59,620 nucleotides of DNA from Paenibacillus sp. N3.4 (GTDB lineage Bacteria; Bacillota; Bacilli; Paenibacillales; NBRC-103111): assembly GCF_008017805.1 (NCBI RefSeq), contig NZ_VRTT01000044.1, positions 1 through 59,620 of the forward strand. The letters are read 5' to 3'. Every line of letters starts with the position of its first letter. The stretch's first letter is position 1. Made by a program: the position numbers and the translations under genes. Below, in pieces: positions 36,801 to 44,812 of this stretch. A model generated the notes under the pieces. It saw only the letters and a list, made by a program, of their open reading frames with translations, did no database searches and was not told where the DNA came from.

Positions 36801-37397
36801 ACCTAAAGAACGAAGCAGGACAGTAACTGGAATTTTACGCGTGCGATCGATACGAACATAGATAATATCCTTCGCATCTGTCTCAAGCTCCAGCCATGCG
36901 CCACGGTTAGGAATGACCGTTGCTGTGTATGTTTTTTTGCCGTTTTTATCCACTTTTGTGCTATAATAAACACTGGGCGAACGAACGAGCTGGGAGACGA
37001 TTACACGCTCCGCACCGTTGATAATGAAGGTTCCTGTGTCCGTCATGATAGGGAAATCCCCCATGAACACTTCTTGTTCTTTGACTTCACCAGTCTCCCT
37101 ATTGATCAAACGGACTTTGACTCTTAACGGCGCCGCATAGGTTACGTCGCGTTCTTTGGATTCATCGACAGAGTACTTAGGCTCACCTAAGCTATAGTCG
37201 ATAAACTCCAGTACTAGGTTACCTGTAAAATCCTGAATCGGAGAGATATCCTGAAACATCTCACGAAGTCCTTCTTCCAAAAACCACTCGTACGATTTTT
37301 GCTGGATTTCAATCAGGTTTGGAATGCCCAGCACCTCATTAATACGTGCATAAGTCCTGCGTTTACGTCGTCCAAATTGAACAAGATGTCCCGCCAA
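33861..37397 (-). CDS. rpoB: RNA polymerase subunit beta, frame broken at three places
   Basis: The beta subunit. The N-terminal frame runs from 37397 through the rifampicin pocket ([20 protein letters not shown]) and stops at 35712; the C-terminal frame runs from about 35248 to 33861. Between them the frame changes three times, near 35714, 35316 and 35249, each fixed by one added base. The repaired protein is 1179 residues, close to other Bacillales RpoB. A broken rpoB is not viable, so these are sequence errors. The rifampicin region reads as wild type. Confidence 0.95.
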
Positions 37398-37468
37398 CTT
37401 TCATTCACCCCTCAACTCTACTCAATAAATAAAAAGAAAGAAGAAAAACTTCTACCGACGTACACTCA

Positions 37469-37495
37469 GGACGCCTCCGTTAGTGGAGCCCGTCC
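37469..37495 (-). promoter_or_regulatory. Leader hairpin upstream of rpoB
   Basis: In the roughly 300-base leader between promoter and rpoB, GGAC pairs with GTCC around an inner CTCC/GGAG stem with an ACTAAC loop. There is no T tract right after it, so it is not an obvious terminator; it may stabilise or regulate the leader. The rest of the 37398-37640 gap shows no gene. Confidence 0.4.
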
Positions 37496-37639
37496 GAATC
37501 AAGCGACTGTATGGATGGAGGTTTTTCTCTGTGATCGACAAGACATTTCCAAATTTTTCTTCCCATCCAGTTAGAGTTGCCTAAAATTCAAACATTATAC
37601 GTTACCAGTTAAAATTTTATGCATCTCGGACGAAAAAAA

Positions 37640-37724
37640 GACTTGACATTTTTGTTTACTAAAGACATGTGTCCCATCTTAATACTGACATTTTCTTATA
37701 ATATCACATTTAAAATGTCAAGTC
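37640..37724. repeat. 13-bp inverted repeat embracing the rpoB promoter
   Basis: GACTTGACATTTT (37640-37652) and its exact reverse complement AAAATGTCAAGTC (37712-37724) are separated by 59 bases. A third TGACATTTT copy lies at 37686-37694. The right arm overlaps the rpoB -35 box, so the repeats could be operator sites or the arms of a large transient hairpin. Confidence 0.6.
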
Positions 37725-37726
37725 AA
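37698..37726 (-). promoter_or_regulatory. Promoter of rpoB-rpoC
   Basis: Minus strand: -35 TTGACT (37721-37726), 17-base spacer, -10 TATTAT (37698-37703). It follows the methyltransferase gene and lies within the inverted-repeat region. Confidence 0.7.
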
Positions 37727-37780
37727 ACTATTTCCCTCGATTGTCATATCCGGCAGTATCCACAGCAGCCCGGCGATGAC

Positions 37781-38377
37781 TCACTTGATCGCTTTTAATA
37801 TTCTATACCCTTTGTCCTTAGAAACCTCGACAACCTCACTATACAAAGCTTCAAGCTTCTTCACAGCAGAGGGAGCGCCTTGCTTCTTCTGAATAACCAC
37901 CCAAATCGCTCCACCTTCAACCAAGCAATCATAGGCTTCCACAAAAATACGATGGACGACTTCTTTACCGGCGCGAATCGGAGGATTCGTCAACACAACG
38001 TCAAAGCGCTGTTCTTTCACTTGCTCCAGCAAATCACTTTGCTGAATGGTTACATTGGTGATGCCATTACGCTTAGCATTATCTTTCGAAAGCTCGACAG
38101 CTCTCTCGTTAATATCCAACATCGTTACATGTCCTTTCGGACACATCGCTGCAGCGCTAAGTCCAATAGGCCCATAGCCACATCCAACATCTAAAACTCT
38201 GGCATCCTCGGCAAACTGCATCGTTTCAATTAAATGCTTACTGCCATAATCTACACTCTTTTTGGAAAAGACGCCCGCGTCTGTCATAAAAGTGTATGCT
38301 TTACCGCGCAATTCTTCTTTAATCGTCGCCAGCTGATGCTGGACAGTCGGCTTTTGTGTGTAGTAGTGCTCTAACAC
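37781..38377 (-). CDS. RsmC-like class I SAM-dependent methyltransferase (YbxB)
   Basis: A 198-residue Rossmann-fold methyltransferase: SAM-binding motif DVGCGYGPIG and the N6/N2-methyltransferase motif NPP in VLTNPPIRAGK. The NPP signature and length match the RsmC C-terminal-domain-only proteins that methylate 16S rRNA guanine; substrate is inferred. It lies between rplL and rpoB, exactly where ybxB is in B. subtilis. Confidence 0.88.
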   Translation of the reverse strand: MLEHYYTQKPTVQHQLATIKEELRGKAYTFMTDAGVFSKKSVDYGSKHLIETMQFAEDARVLDVGCGYGPIGLSAAAMCPKGHVTMLDINERAVELSKDNAKRNGITNVTIQQSDLLEQVKEQRFDVVLTNPPIRAGKEVVHRIFVEAYDCLVEGGAIWVVIQKKQGAPSAVKKLEALYSEVVEVSKDKGYRILKAIK

Positions 38378-38472
38378 GTTATGAATTCCTCCTCCTTTTT
38401 TGCCTATAGGAAAATCAAATAACGAGAGCGTTCCTAAGGCTTTCCTATGGGCAAAAACCTCAGTGGTTAAAA

Positions 38473-38503
38473 AAACCTCTTGAAGTCTAGCTTCAAGAGG
38501 TTT
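38473..38503 (-). terminator. Terminator after rplL
   Basis: Perfect 13-base inverted repeat (38473-38485 and 38491-38503) with a 5-base loop, followed on the minus strand by seven T. A strong end to rplJL. Confidence 0.92.
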
Positions 38504-38515
38504 CCTAATGAAAGA

Positions 38516-38881
38516 TTACTTCACTTCTACGGAAGCGCCTGCTTCTGTAAGTTTAGCTTTAACTGCATCTGCTTCTTCTTGGCTAACTTTTTCTTTAACT
38601 GCTTTTGGAGCTCCGTCAACAAGGTCTTTCGCTTCTTTCAGGCCAAGACCTGTGATTTCGCGAACTACTTTGATTACGTTGATTTTGGATGCGCCAGCGC
38701 TAGTCAAGATAACATCAAACTCAGTTTGAGCTTCTTCAACTGCTACTGCCGCGCCACCGCCAGCTGCTACTGGAGCTGCTGCTGTTACGCCAAACTCTTC
38801 TTCAATTGCTTTAACCAGGTCGTTCAATTCCAAGATTGTCATGCCTTTGATTGCTTCTAGGATCGTTGCATTTGTGCTCAT
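38516..38881 (-). CDS. rplL: 50S ribosomal protein L7/L12
   Basis: A 121-residue stalk protein: N-terminal dimerisation helices, an Ala/Gly-rich hinge (AAAPVAAGGGAAVAVEE) and the C-terminal factor-binding domain with GLKEAKDLVDGAPKAVKE. It recruits translational GTPases. It follows rplJ, with which it forms the stalk complex. Confidence 0.98.
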   Translation of the reverse strand: MSTNATILEAIKGMTILELNDLVKAIEEEFGVTAAAPVAAGGGAAVAVEEAQTEFDVILTSAGASKINVIKVVREITGLGLKEAKDLVDGAPKAVKEKVSQEEADAVKAKLTEAGASVEVK

Positions 38882-38936
38882 GGTTAAACCTCCATTATCA
38901 TTTCATATATTTTTTTGTGATAGTCGTTAAACAAAA

Positions 38937-39446
38937 TTAAGCTTGACCTTCAGCTTCTTTTTTCTCAGCAACTGCTTTAACAGCAAGTGCAAAGTTACGA
39001 ACTGGAGCTTGAAGAACGCTAAGCAACATGGAGAGAAGACCATCTCTGGATGGAAGTTCTGCAAGTGCTTTAATTTGATCGTATCCAACTACGCGGCCTT
39101 CGACCACGCCACCTTTTACGCTCAATTGATCATTCTTTTTCGCAAATTCAGTCAAGATTTTCGCTGGAGCAACTAGATCGTCTTTGCTGAAAGCAATAGC
39201 AGTTGGACCAGTTAGGTACTCATCCAATGCGCTTAGTTCAGCATTTGCCGATGCGCGTCTAGCCAACGAGTTCTTGAGAACTACAAATTCAATACCAGCT
39301 TCGCGCAAGGTTTTACGCAGCTGTGTTACTTGAGCTACGTTCAAACCGCGGTAATCTGCGATGATTGTAGAAGCACTAGCTTTAAACTTCTCAGTCACTT
39401 CAGCTACTGCTAGTTCTTTCGCTGCAAGAATTTTCGCGTTTGCCAT
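38937..39446 (-). CDS. rplJ: 50S ribosomal protein L10
   Basis: A 169-residue L10, the base of the L12 stalk. The start is ATG (MANAKILAAKE) after GAGGTG; the frame opens four codons earlier. The conserved DYRGLNVAQVTQLRK region and a C-terminal L12-binding helix are present. Expression is probably set by the L10 leader upstream. Confidence 0.97.
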   Translation of the reverse strand: MANAKILAAKELAVAEVTEKFKASASTIIADYRGLNVAQVTQLRKTLREAGIEFVVLKNSLARRASANAELSALDEYLTGPTAIAFSKDDLVAPAKILTEFAKKNDQLSVKGGVVEGRVVGYDQIKALAELPSRDGLLSMLLSVLQAPVRNFALAVKAVAEKKEAEGQA

Positions 39447-39525
39447 AGTACACCTCACTTCTTATGCATTTATGTTTCTATTCGCAAACAGTAGAAGTAT
39501 CAGCATTCCTTATATACAATAAGAA

Positions 39526-39655
39526 ATGCCTTCGTAGACTCTACGAAGGCATGATGTGTTCACTTTTTCCTTGATGTACAAAGAAATCGTTATATATATC
39601 ATAACACCTCGGTAGGAAATTAAGCCGTGCGGCACCTACTGTCTACGGTTTGCAT
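39526..39655 (-). promoter_or_regulatory. L10 leader with attenuator hairpin upstream of rplJ
   Basis: The leader contains the L10-leader core CGTAGACAGTAGGTG and CCTACCGAGGT (39600-39655), where L10/L12 binding represses the operon in Firmicutes, and a 13-base-pair hairpin (39526-39538 with 39540-39552) followed by a T-rich stretch that looks like an attenuator. The family match is by motif and position. Confidence 0.75.
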
Positions 39656-39677
39656 ATTCATTTTTATGACCTTAGAT

Positions 39678-39706
39678 AGGTTATCATGACCAGAGACCGA
39701 AGTCAA
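39678..39706 (-). promoter_or_regulatory. Promoter of rplJ-rplL
   Basis: Minus strand: -35 TTGACT (39701-39706), 17-base spacer, -10 TAACCT (39678-39683), lying just beyond the rplA stop codon and immediately before the L10 leader. Confidence 0.65.
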
Positions 39707-39720
39707 CTGGATGCTTTTAC

Positions 39721-40413
39721 TTATCTGAAGGATTGGACGTTTACACGAACACTAGGGCCCATTGTCGAAGATACAGCAATGTTTTTCAGGTAAACACCTT
39801 TAGCAGCTGCTGGTTTCGCTCTAACAAGCGCATCAACCAATGCTTTGAAGTTTTCGTTCAACTTATCAGCATCGAAAGATACTTTACCAAGTGGAGCATG
39901 AATTTGTCCTGCTTTATCAAGACGGTATTCGATTTTACCAGCTTTGATCTCCTGAACAGCTTTGGTAACGTCGAAAGTAACTGTGCCCGCTTTCGGGTTC
40001 GGCATTAAACCTTTACCCCCGAGAATACGACCCAATTTACCTACTTCGCTCATCATGTCTGGAGTAGCTACGCAAACGTCGAAGTCGAACCAACCTTGTT
40101 GAATTTTGTTGATCATGTCAGCATCACCAACAAAATCTGCCCCAGCTGCTTCAGCTTCTTTCGCTTTTTCACCTTTGGCAAATACAAGTACGCGTTTTGT
40201 TTTACCAGTACCGTGTGGAAGTACAACGACACCACGAACAGCCTGATCTTGTTTTCTTGGGTCTACACCCAGACGAACTGCAATATCTACAGTTTCATCG
40301 AATTTAGCAGGAGCTGTTTTCTTAACAAGCTCGATTGCTTCTGACGGATCATACAAGGTTTCAGCGTTTACAAGCTGAGATACCTCGCGGTATTTTTTAC
40401 CGTGTTTAGGCAT
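39721..40413 (-). CDS. rplA: 50S ribosomal protein L1
   Basis: A 230-residue L1 of the mobile stalk that releases E-site tRNA. Conserved ATPDMMSEVGKLGRILGGKG and GLMPNPKAGTVT segments are present. It follows rplK by about 120 bases. L1 often represses its own operon in bacteria. Confidence 0.97.
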   Translation of the reverse strand: MPKHGKKYREVSQLVNAETLYDPSEAIELVKKTAPAKFDETVDIAVRLGVDPRKQDQAVRGVVVLPHGTGKTKRVLVFAKGEKAKEAEAAGADFVGDADMINKIQQGWFDFDVCVATPDMMSEVGKLGRILGGKGLMPNPKAGTVTFDVTKAVQEIKAGKIEYRLDKAGQIHAPLGKVSFDADKLNENFKALVDALVRAKPAAAKGVYLKNIAVSSTMGPSVRVNVQSFR

Positions 40414-40534
40414 AATTCAAATCCTCCTTAGTGGTATTAACGGATAATCCTCCCACCGAGCGGCCAGAGAGTTTTCATACGAAGAAAACTTTCTTGTTAA
40501 GCAGTCTGCTTAACAAGCCGCATTCCATACGGAA

Positions 40535-40960
40535 TTAATCTTCGATGACGATTCCCATGCTGCGAGCAGTACCTTCAACCATACGCATTGCAGCCTCAAC
40601 GGATGCAGCATTAAGGTCAGGCATTTTTTGTTCAGCGATTTCGCGAACTTTTGCGCGTTTCACAGTTGCAACTTTTTTCTTGTTTGGTTCGCCGGATCCT
40701 TTTTCGATACCAGCAACGACGCGAAGAAGAACTGCAGCCGGAGGCGTTTTAGTGATGAATGTAAAGGAGCGGTCTTCAAATACTGTAATTTCAACTGGAA
40801 TGATAAGACCAGCTTGATCAGCAGTACGAGCGTTAAACTCTTTACAGAAAGCCATGATGTTCACACCTGCTTGACCCAATGCTGGACCGATAGGTGGTGC
40901 TGGATTCGCTTTCGCAGCTTGAACTTGAAGCTTCACGATTTTAATAACCTTTTTTGCCAT
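40535..40960 (-). CDS. rplK: 50S ribosomal protein L11
   Basis: A 141-residue L11 of the GTPase-associated centre, needed for stringent-response activation of RelA. The start is ATG (MAKKVIKIVKLQ) 8 bases after AAGGAGG. The conserved KANPAPPIGPALGQAGVNIM segment is the thiostrepton-binding region. The gap to nusG carries tandem palindromic repeats. Confidence 0.97.
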   Translation of the reverse strand: MAKKVIKIVKLQVQAAKANPAPPIGPALGQAGVNIMAFCKEFNARTADQAGLIIPVEITVFEDRSFTFITKTPPAAVLLRVVAGIEKGSGEPNKKKVATVKRAKVREIAEQKMPDLNAASVEAAMRMVEGTARSMGIVIED

Positions 40961-40987
40961 GATGGACACCTCCTTGCACATAATATA

Positions 40988-41048
40988 GGGATCTTTGATG
41001 GAGTCAAAGTCTCACCTTTTCAGGGATCTTTGACGGAGTCAAAGTCTC
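40988..41048. repeat. Tandem palindromic repeats between nusG and rplK
   Basis: Two copies of a 26-base unit (40988-41013 and 41023-41048) differ at one base, with a 35-base period. Each contains CTTTGA and TCAAAG five bases apart, so each can form a hairpin in the mRNA. They lie in the leader just upstream of the rplK ribosome-binding site. Further upstream a GTCTAT/ATAGAC hairpin lies near 41092-41111. Confidence 0.7.
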
Positions 41049-41138
41049 TCCGCTAGGAGTTAGACGGGCATAACACCCTCCCACTAACGAAGTCTATCCC
41101 GAGGAATAGACCTGGTAGAAACCCTTGGTTGTCTTGTT

Positions 41139-41672
41139 TTATAGCTTTTCCACTTGGTCGAAATCGAGCTCAAGCGGGGTTTCTCTACCAAACATGTTGA
41201 CGTGTACCTTGAGCTTACCTTTATCAGCAATAATTTCCTCAACAGAACCAACAAAGTTCGCAAAAGGTCCCACTTTGACGCGTACGGTTTCTTTGAGTTC
41301 GAAGTCAATTTTCTCCTTCGGCTCTTCCATACCCATATGCTTCAGAATGGATTCCACTTCCTCAGGCAGTAATGCAGTCGGTTTAGAGCCAGATCCCGTA
41401 GAACCTACGAATCCAGTAACTCCTGGCGTATTGCGCACAACATACCACGAATCATCTGTTTGAATCATTTCAACGAGGACATAACCCGGGTAAACTTTAC
41501 GCATAACGACTTTTTTCTTGCCGTCTTTGTTTACCAGTTCTTCTTCCATAGGCACAAGCACACGGAAGATCTTGTCCGTCATTTCCATAGACTCAACGCG
41601 TTTCTCTAAGTTGGCTTTCACTTTGTTCTCATACCCTGAATAGGTATGTACGACGTACCATCTTTTTTCCAT
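41139..41672 (-). CDS. nusG: Transcription antitermination/pausing factor NusG
   Basis: A 177-residue NusG, the length of the B. subtilis protein: an NGN domain (KRWYVVHTYSGYENKVK at the start) and a C-terminal KOW domain (RVKVGPFANFVGSVEEI). It binds RNA polymerase and modulates pausing. ATG is 9 bases after AGGTG; an upstream GTG adds four residues. It follows secE by 24 bases. Confidence 0.96.
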   Translation of the reverse strand: MEKRWYVVHTYSGYENKVKANLEKRVESMEMTDKIFRVLVPMEEELVNKDGKKKVVMRKVYPGYVLVEMIQTDDSWYVVRNTPGVTGFVGSTGSGSKPTALLPEEVESILKHMGMEEPKEKIDFELKETVRVKVGPFANFVGSVEEIIADKGKLKVHVNMFGRETPLELDFDQVEKL

Positions 41673-41696
41673 GAATAGATTCACCTATAGTCCTGT

Positions 41697-41909
41697 TTAT
41701 TTAAAAACAAGGCGCAGCAACTCAGAAATTCCAAGATCAAGCACAAAAAAATAAACAGCAACGAATGCTACCGTGCCCAGTACGACAAGCGTATAGGTAG
41801 TCATTTCTTTGCGACTTGGCCACTTGACTTTTTTGAGTTCTGTCCAACAGTCGGTGAAGAAGGAAAACGTGGATCCGAAGCTTTGTCTCATTCTAGCCAA
41901 GAACGCCAC
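41697..41909 (-). CDS. secE: Protein translocase subunit SecE
   Basis: A 70-residue single-span SecE: an amphipathic helix with ELKKVKWPSRKE followed by one transmembrane helix. It clamps the SecY channel. The start is GTG, 8 bases after GGAGG. It lies between rpmG and nusG, the canonical place. Confidence 0.95.
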   Translation of the reverse strand: MAFLARMRQSFGSTFSFFTDCWTELKKVKWPSRKEMTTYTLVVLGTVAFVAVYFFVLDLGISELLRLVFK

Positions 41910-41928
41910 AAACTACACCTCCAAAGAA

Positions 41929-42078
41929 CTACCTAGTCTCGCGATGAGCAGTATGTTCATTGCAAAATTTGCAATATTTCTTCAACTCAATACGGTCGGG
42001 ATTGTTGCGCTTATTTTTAGTGGATGCATAGTTTCTTTGTTTGCAATTTGTGCACGCTAATGTGACGATAACCCGCAT
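41929..42078 (-). CDS. rpmG: 50S ribosomal protein L33
   Basis: A 49-residue zinc-type L33 starting MRVIVTLACTNCKQRNY, with CxxC pairs CTNC and CKFC. GGAGG precedes the ATG at a normal spacing. It lies immediately upstream of secE, as rpmGB does in B. subtilis, and is the first gene of the rpmG-secE-nusG unit. Confidence 0.95.
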   Translation of the reverse strand: MRVIVTLACTNCKQRNYASTKNKRNNPDRIELKKYCKFCNEHTAHRETR

Positions 42079-42162
42079 GATGTACACCTCCTACAGACAC
42101 TTTCTAATTAAAGCCCTTCGAAGCGCAACAAAAAGAAAGCGACTTTTAGGGCTACCTGAAAT

Positions 42163-42192
42163 ACTTTATCACAACCCCTAATAGGGTGTCAA
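42163..42192 (-). promoter_or_regulatory. Promoter of rpmG-secE-nusG
   Basis: Minus strand: consensus -35 TTGACA (42187-42192), 18-base spacer, -10 TAAAGT (42163-42168). Just downstream, AGCCCT (42148-42153 side) and AGGGCT (42112-42117 side) can form an imperfect hairpin at the very 5' end of the mRNA. Confidence 0.7.
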
Positions 42193-42265
42193 GGAAGAAG
42201 TCTCATTCTGCGAGAGTATCATCAGTATAGACGCCGCCGCGCTATGTTAAACATTTGCAAAAAAA

Positions 42266-42295
42266 ACACCCGCGCTACGCATGTAGCAGGGGTGT
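42266..42295 (-). terminator. Terminator after sigH
   Basis: Imperfect G+C-rich hairpin (ACACCC with GGGTGT, and an inner GCTAC/GTAGC) starting right at the sigH stop codon and followed on the minus strand by eight T. Confidence 0.85.
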
Positions 42296-42941
42296 CTATA
42301 AATCTCTGACTTCCAGATATCTTTCAAGCTTGCGTTTGACACGTTGAAGAGCATTATCAATAGACTTCACATGACGATCGAGATCAACTGCTATCTCTTG
42401 ATACGATCTGCCATCGAGATAAAGCATCAGTACCCTGCGCTCCAAGTCACTTAATATCTCTCCCATTTTATCTTCAAGGCCCGTAAATTCTTCTTGATTA
42501 ATTACTAACTCTTCCGGATCTGTAACCCGGGAACCGCTAATAACGTCAAGCAGCGTACGGTCAGAATCTTCATCATAGATAGGCTTATCCAGTGACACGT
42601 AGGAATTAAGAGGAATGTGCTTCTGACGAGTTGCTGTCTTAATCGCCGTGATGATCTGTCTCGTGATGCACAGTTCAGCAAAGGCTTTGAATGAAGCAAG
42701 CTTGTCTCCTCGGAAATCGCGGATAGATTTATACAAACCTATCATGCCTTCCTGCACAATGTCTTCTCGGTCTGCACCTATCAAAAAATAAGAAACGCGC
42801 CTTCGCACGAACAAAATTCTTATACTTATTGATAAGGTATTCCAACGCTTCGCTACTGCCTTCACGGACTGCTTCGACGATGTCTTCATCTGGCTTGAGG
42901 TCATAATCGTACATTCTCAGTTCTTTGAGGTCGACACTCAC
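42296..42941 (-). CDS. sigH: RNA polymerase sigma-H factor, frame broken by one extra base
   Basis: Sigma-H (Spo0H) directs early sporulation and competence genes. The N-terminal frame (KPDEDIVEAVREGSSEAL, then KYKNFVRAKAR) and the main frame (SYFLIGADREDIVQEGMIGL onward, sigma region 2, to region 4 with DLDRHVKSIDNALQRVKRKL) join if one A is removed from the three-A run at 42793-42795. That gives 214 residues from a GTG 8 bases after GGAGG. It is the only insertion among the breaks seen here. Confidence 0.9.
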
Positions 42942-42998
42942 CAACAATCCCTCCGGCCTGCAGGACTACCCAGATTCACAATAAAAAAGTTTAGGTTA

Positions 42999-43028
42999 AG
43001 TATACATGAAGAAAACTCACACCGTCAA
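42999..43028 (-). promoter_or_regulatory. Promoter of sigH
   Basis: Minus strand: -35 TTGACG (43023-43028), 18-base spacer, -10 TATACT (42999-43004), close behind rae1. In B. subtilis sigH has its own sigma-A promoter repressed by AbrB. Confidence 0.65.
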
Positions 43029-43063
43029 CGGGGAACCGCACCATTTCTAGCATTTGGAGGATT

Positions 43064-43576
43064 TTACTCCCCTCGACGCCACCGCTCGAACAACTCTTTT
43101 AGATCTCCTGTTAGTTTACCTTCAAACGGATTGCGCTTCGTGGACGCCTCAGGATGAATCCGTTCTCGCACTTCTTTACGATTCTGATTGATTTTGACCA
43201 GTAGTTCGCCCGCAGGCATGCGCAGGGCACCTTTACCGAAAATCACGTGCTGCTCAATCATGTCCGATGTCGCAACATAGATTTGCTTGCGCCTTCCCAT
43301 CAGATTCGTGACCAAACGCTCGATCAACTCATCTGCGGTTTCCTTTTCTTTGGTGAAAAGTACGTGGAGTTTACTCTGCAAGTACTTCTTCCCCAGACCG
43401 GGCACCATATAAGCATCGAAAACCAGATATACTTTCATGCCGGAATAAGACTGATACTCTGCCAACCTATGAATCAGCTGATCCCGGGCCTCCTCCAGAT
43501 CGGTCTCTTTCAACTTACTTAGTTCAGGCCAAGCACCAATGATATTGTAGCCATCTACGATCAAAATTTCTTCCAT
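43064..43576 (-). CDS. rae1: NYN-domain endoribonuclease Rae1 (YacP)
   Basis: A 170-residue PIN-like NYN protein with the metal-binding Asp in ILIVDGYNIIG at the N-terminus and later acidic positions. In B. subtilis YacP/Rae1 cleaves mRNA in the ribosomal A site in a translation-dependent way. It follows rlmB by 5 bases and precedes sigH, the B. subtilis order. Confidence 0.88.
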   Translation of the reverse strand: MEEILIVDGYNIIGAWPELSKLKETDLEEARDQLIHRLAEYQSYSGMKVYLVFDAYMVPGLGKKYLQSKLHVLFTKEKETADELIERLVTNLMGRRKQIYVATSDMIEQHVIFGKGALRMPAGELLVKINQNRKEVRERIHPEASTKRNPFEGKLTGDLKELFERWRRGE

Positions 43577-43581
43577 CCCGT

Positions 43582-44322
43582 TTAACTCTTGCTTCTTTGT
43601 CTAACCACTTCATACATCAGAACACCCGCCGCAACAGAAGCGTTCAATGAATTCACGTGTCCGGCCATAGGCAATTTGACTAAGAAGTCGCACTTTTCTT
43701 TAATTAATCTGCCGACTCCTTTACCTTCATTTCCAATAACAAGCGCAATCGGAATGGTAAAATTAGCCCTGTACACATCCTCAGCGGCTGACACATCGGT
43801 CCCAGCAACCCATACACCCTGTTCCTTCAATTGTTCTATCGTCTGTGCAATGTTCGTTACACGAGCAACAGGGACGTACTCAACGGCCCCAGCAGAGGTC
43901 TTGGATACGGTGGCAGTCAATCCAACAGAACGGCGTTTAGGGATAATAACCCCATGAACCCCTGTGCAATCAGCTGTCCGGAGTATAGAGCCCAAATTAT
44001 GAGGATCTTCTATTTCATCGAGTATAAGAATAAAAGGTTCCTGCCCTTTTTCTTTGGCTTTGGCTAATATGTCATCCACTTCCACATACTCATAAGCAGC
44101 AACTTGAGCGACAACCCCCTGATGCTGCAAGCCTTCTGCCATTTGGTCAAGCTTTCGCTTGTCCGTAAATTGAACAATGATCCCCACATTCTTTGCCTCT
44201 GCAACAATGGGACCCGCAAATTGCTTCTGTGCGCTCTCAGCAATCCAAATTTTATTAATGGTTCGACCTGCACGAAGAGCCTCCAGTACGGAGTGCTTCC
44301 CGCCAATATATTCTTCATCCAT
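43582..44322 (-). CDS. rlmB: TrmH/RlmB-family 23S rRNA 2'-O-methyltransferase
   Basis: A 246-residue SPOUT methyltransferase: an N-terminal L30e-like substrate-binding domain (about 1-75), then the knot domain with NLGSILRTADCTGVHGVI, VIGNEGKGVGRL and SLNASVAAGVLMYE. It is predicted to methylate a guanosine of 23S rRNA; the exact site is inferred from RlmB/YacO. It lies between mrnC and rae1. Confidence 0.9.
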   Translation of the reverse strand: MDEEYIGGKHSVLEALRAGRTINKIWIAESAQKQFAGPIVAEAKNVGIIVQFTDKRKLDQMAEGLQHQGVVAQVAAYEYVEVDDILAKAKEKGQEPFILILDEIEDPHNLGSILRTADCTGVHGVIIPKRRSVGLTATVSKTSAGAVEYVPVARVTNIAQTIEQLKEQGVWVAGTDVSAAEDVYRANFTIPIALVIGNEGKGVGRLIKEKCDFLVKLPMAGHVNSLNASVAAGVLMYEVVRQRSKS

Positions 44323-44368
44323 GATGGTTCCTCCTAAACGTTTTGCATTAGAAAACGGTTCTTATATT

Positions 44369-44812
44369 CTATGATTTTTGCTTGCTGGCAAGCGCAAAAT
44401 CCAATATTTCTTTCAATCGTTCAAAGGATTGCTTGTAATACAAATATCCGATTAAGCACTCAAACGCGGTACTGTGCCGATATTCCAGCACGTCCGCGTT
44501 CTTGGCTGTTGTTCCTGACTTGGCATTGCGTCCCCGCTTCACCATATCAATTTCTTCTTCCGTCAGCATCGGCATTAAAGCTTCCAGGAGCTTGGATTGC
44601 GCTTTTGCAGAGACAAACCCAGTTGCTGCTTTGTGTAAAAAGTTGGGGCGGTGATTCCCTTGGGAGACCACATATTGCCTAATATATACCTCATACACAG
44701 CATCCCCCATATAAGCCAAAACTAACGGGTTCAACAAATGCGGGCTTTTGGATGGCGGAAAATGAAACAAGTTGGCTGCATCTGGAAATACATCACTCAT
44801 TTGCGCCGCCAA
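44369..44812 (-). CDS. mrnC: Mini-ribonuclease 3 (MrnC)
   Basis: A 147-residue RNase III-like catalytic domain without a dsRNA-binding domain. The signature NPLVLAYMGDAVYEVYIR and the later FECLIGYLY carry the acidic metal ligands. MrnC matures 23S rRNA 5' and 3' ends in B. subtilis. Its start overlaps the cysS end by 16 bases, so the two are translationally coupled. Confidence 0.93.
   Translation of the reverse strand: MAAQMSDVFPDAANLFHFPPSKSPHLLNPLVLAYMGDAVYEVYIRQYVVSQGNHRPNFLHKAATGFVSAKAQSKLLEALMPMLTEEEIDMVKRGRNAKSGTTAKNADVLEYRHSTAFECLIGYLYYKQSFERLKEILDFALASKQKS

Noticed and set aside
37643..37680. Plus-strand promoter (TTGACA near 37644)
   Set aside because: No acceptable -10 element at 16-19 bases downstream and no plus-strand gene follows; the motif is better read as an arm of the inverted repeat.
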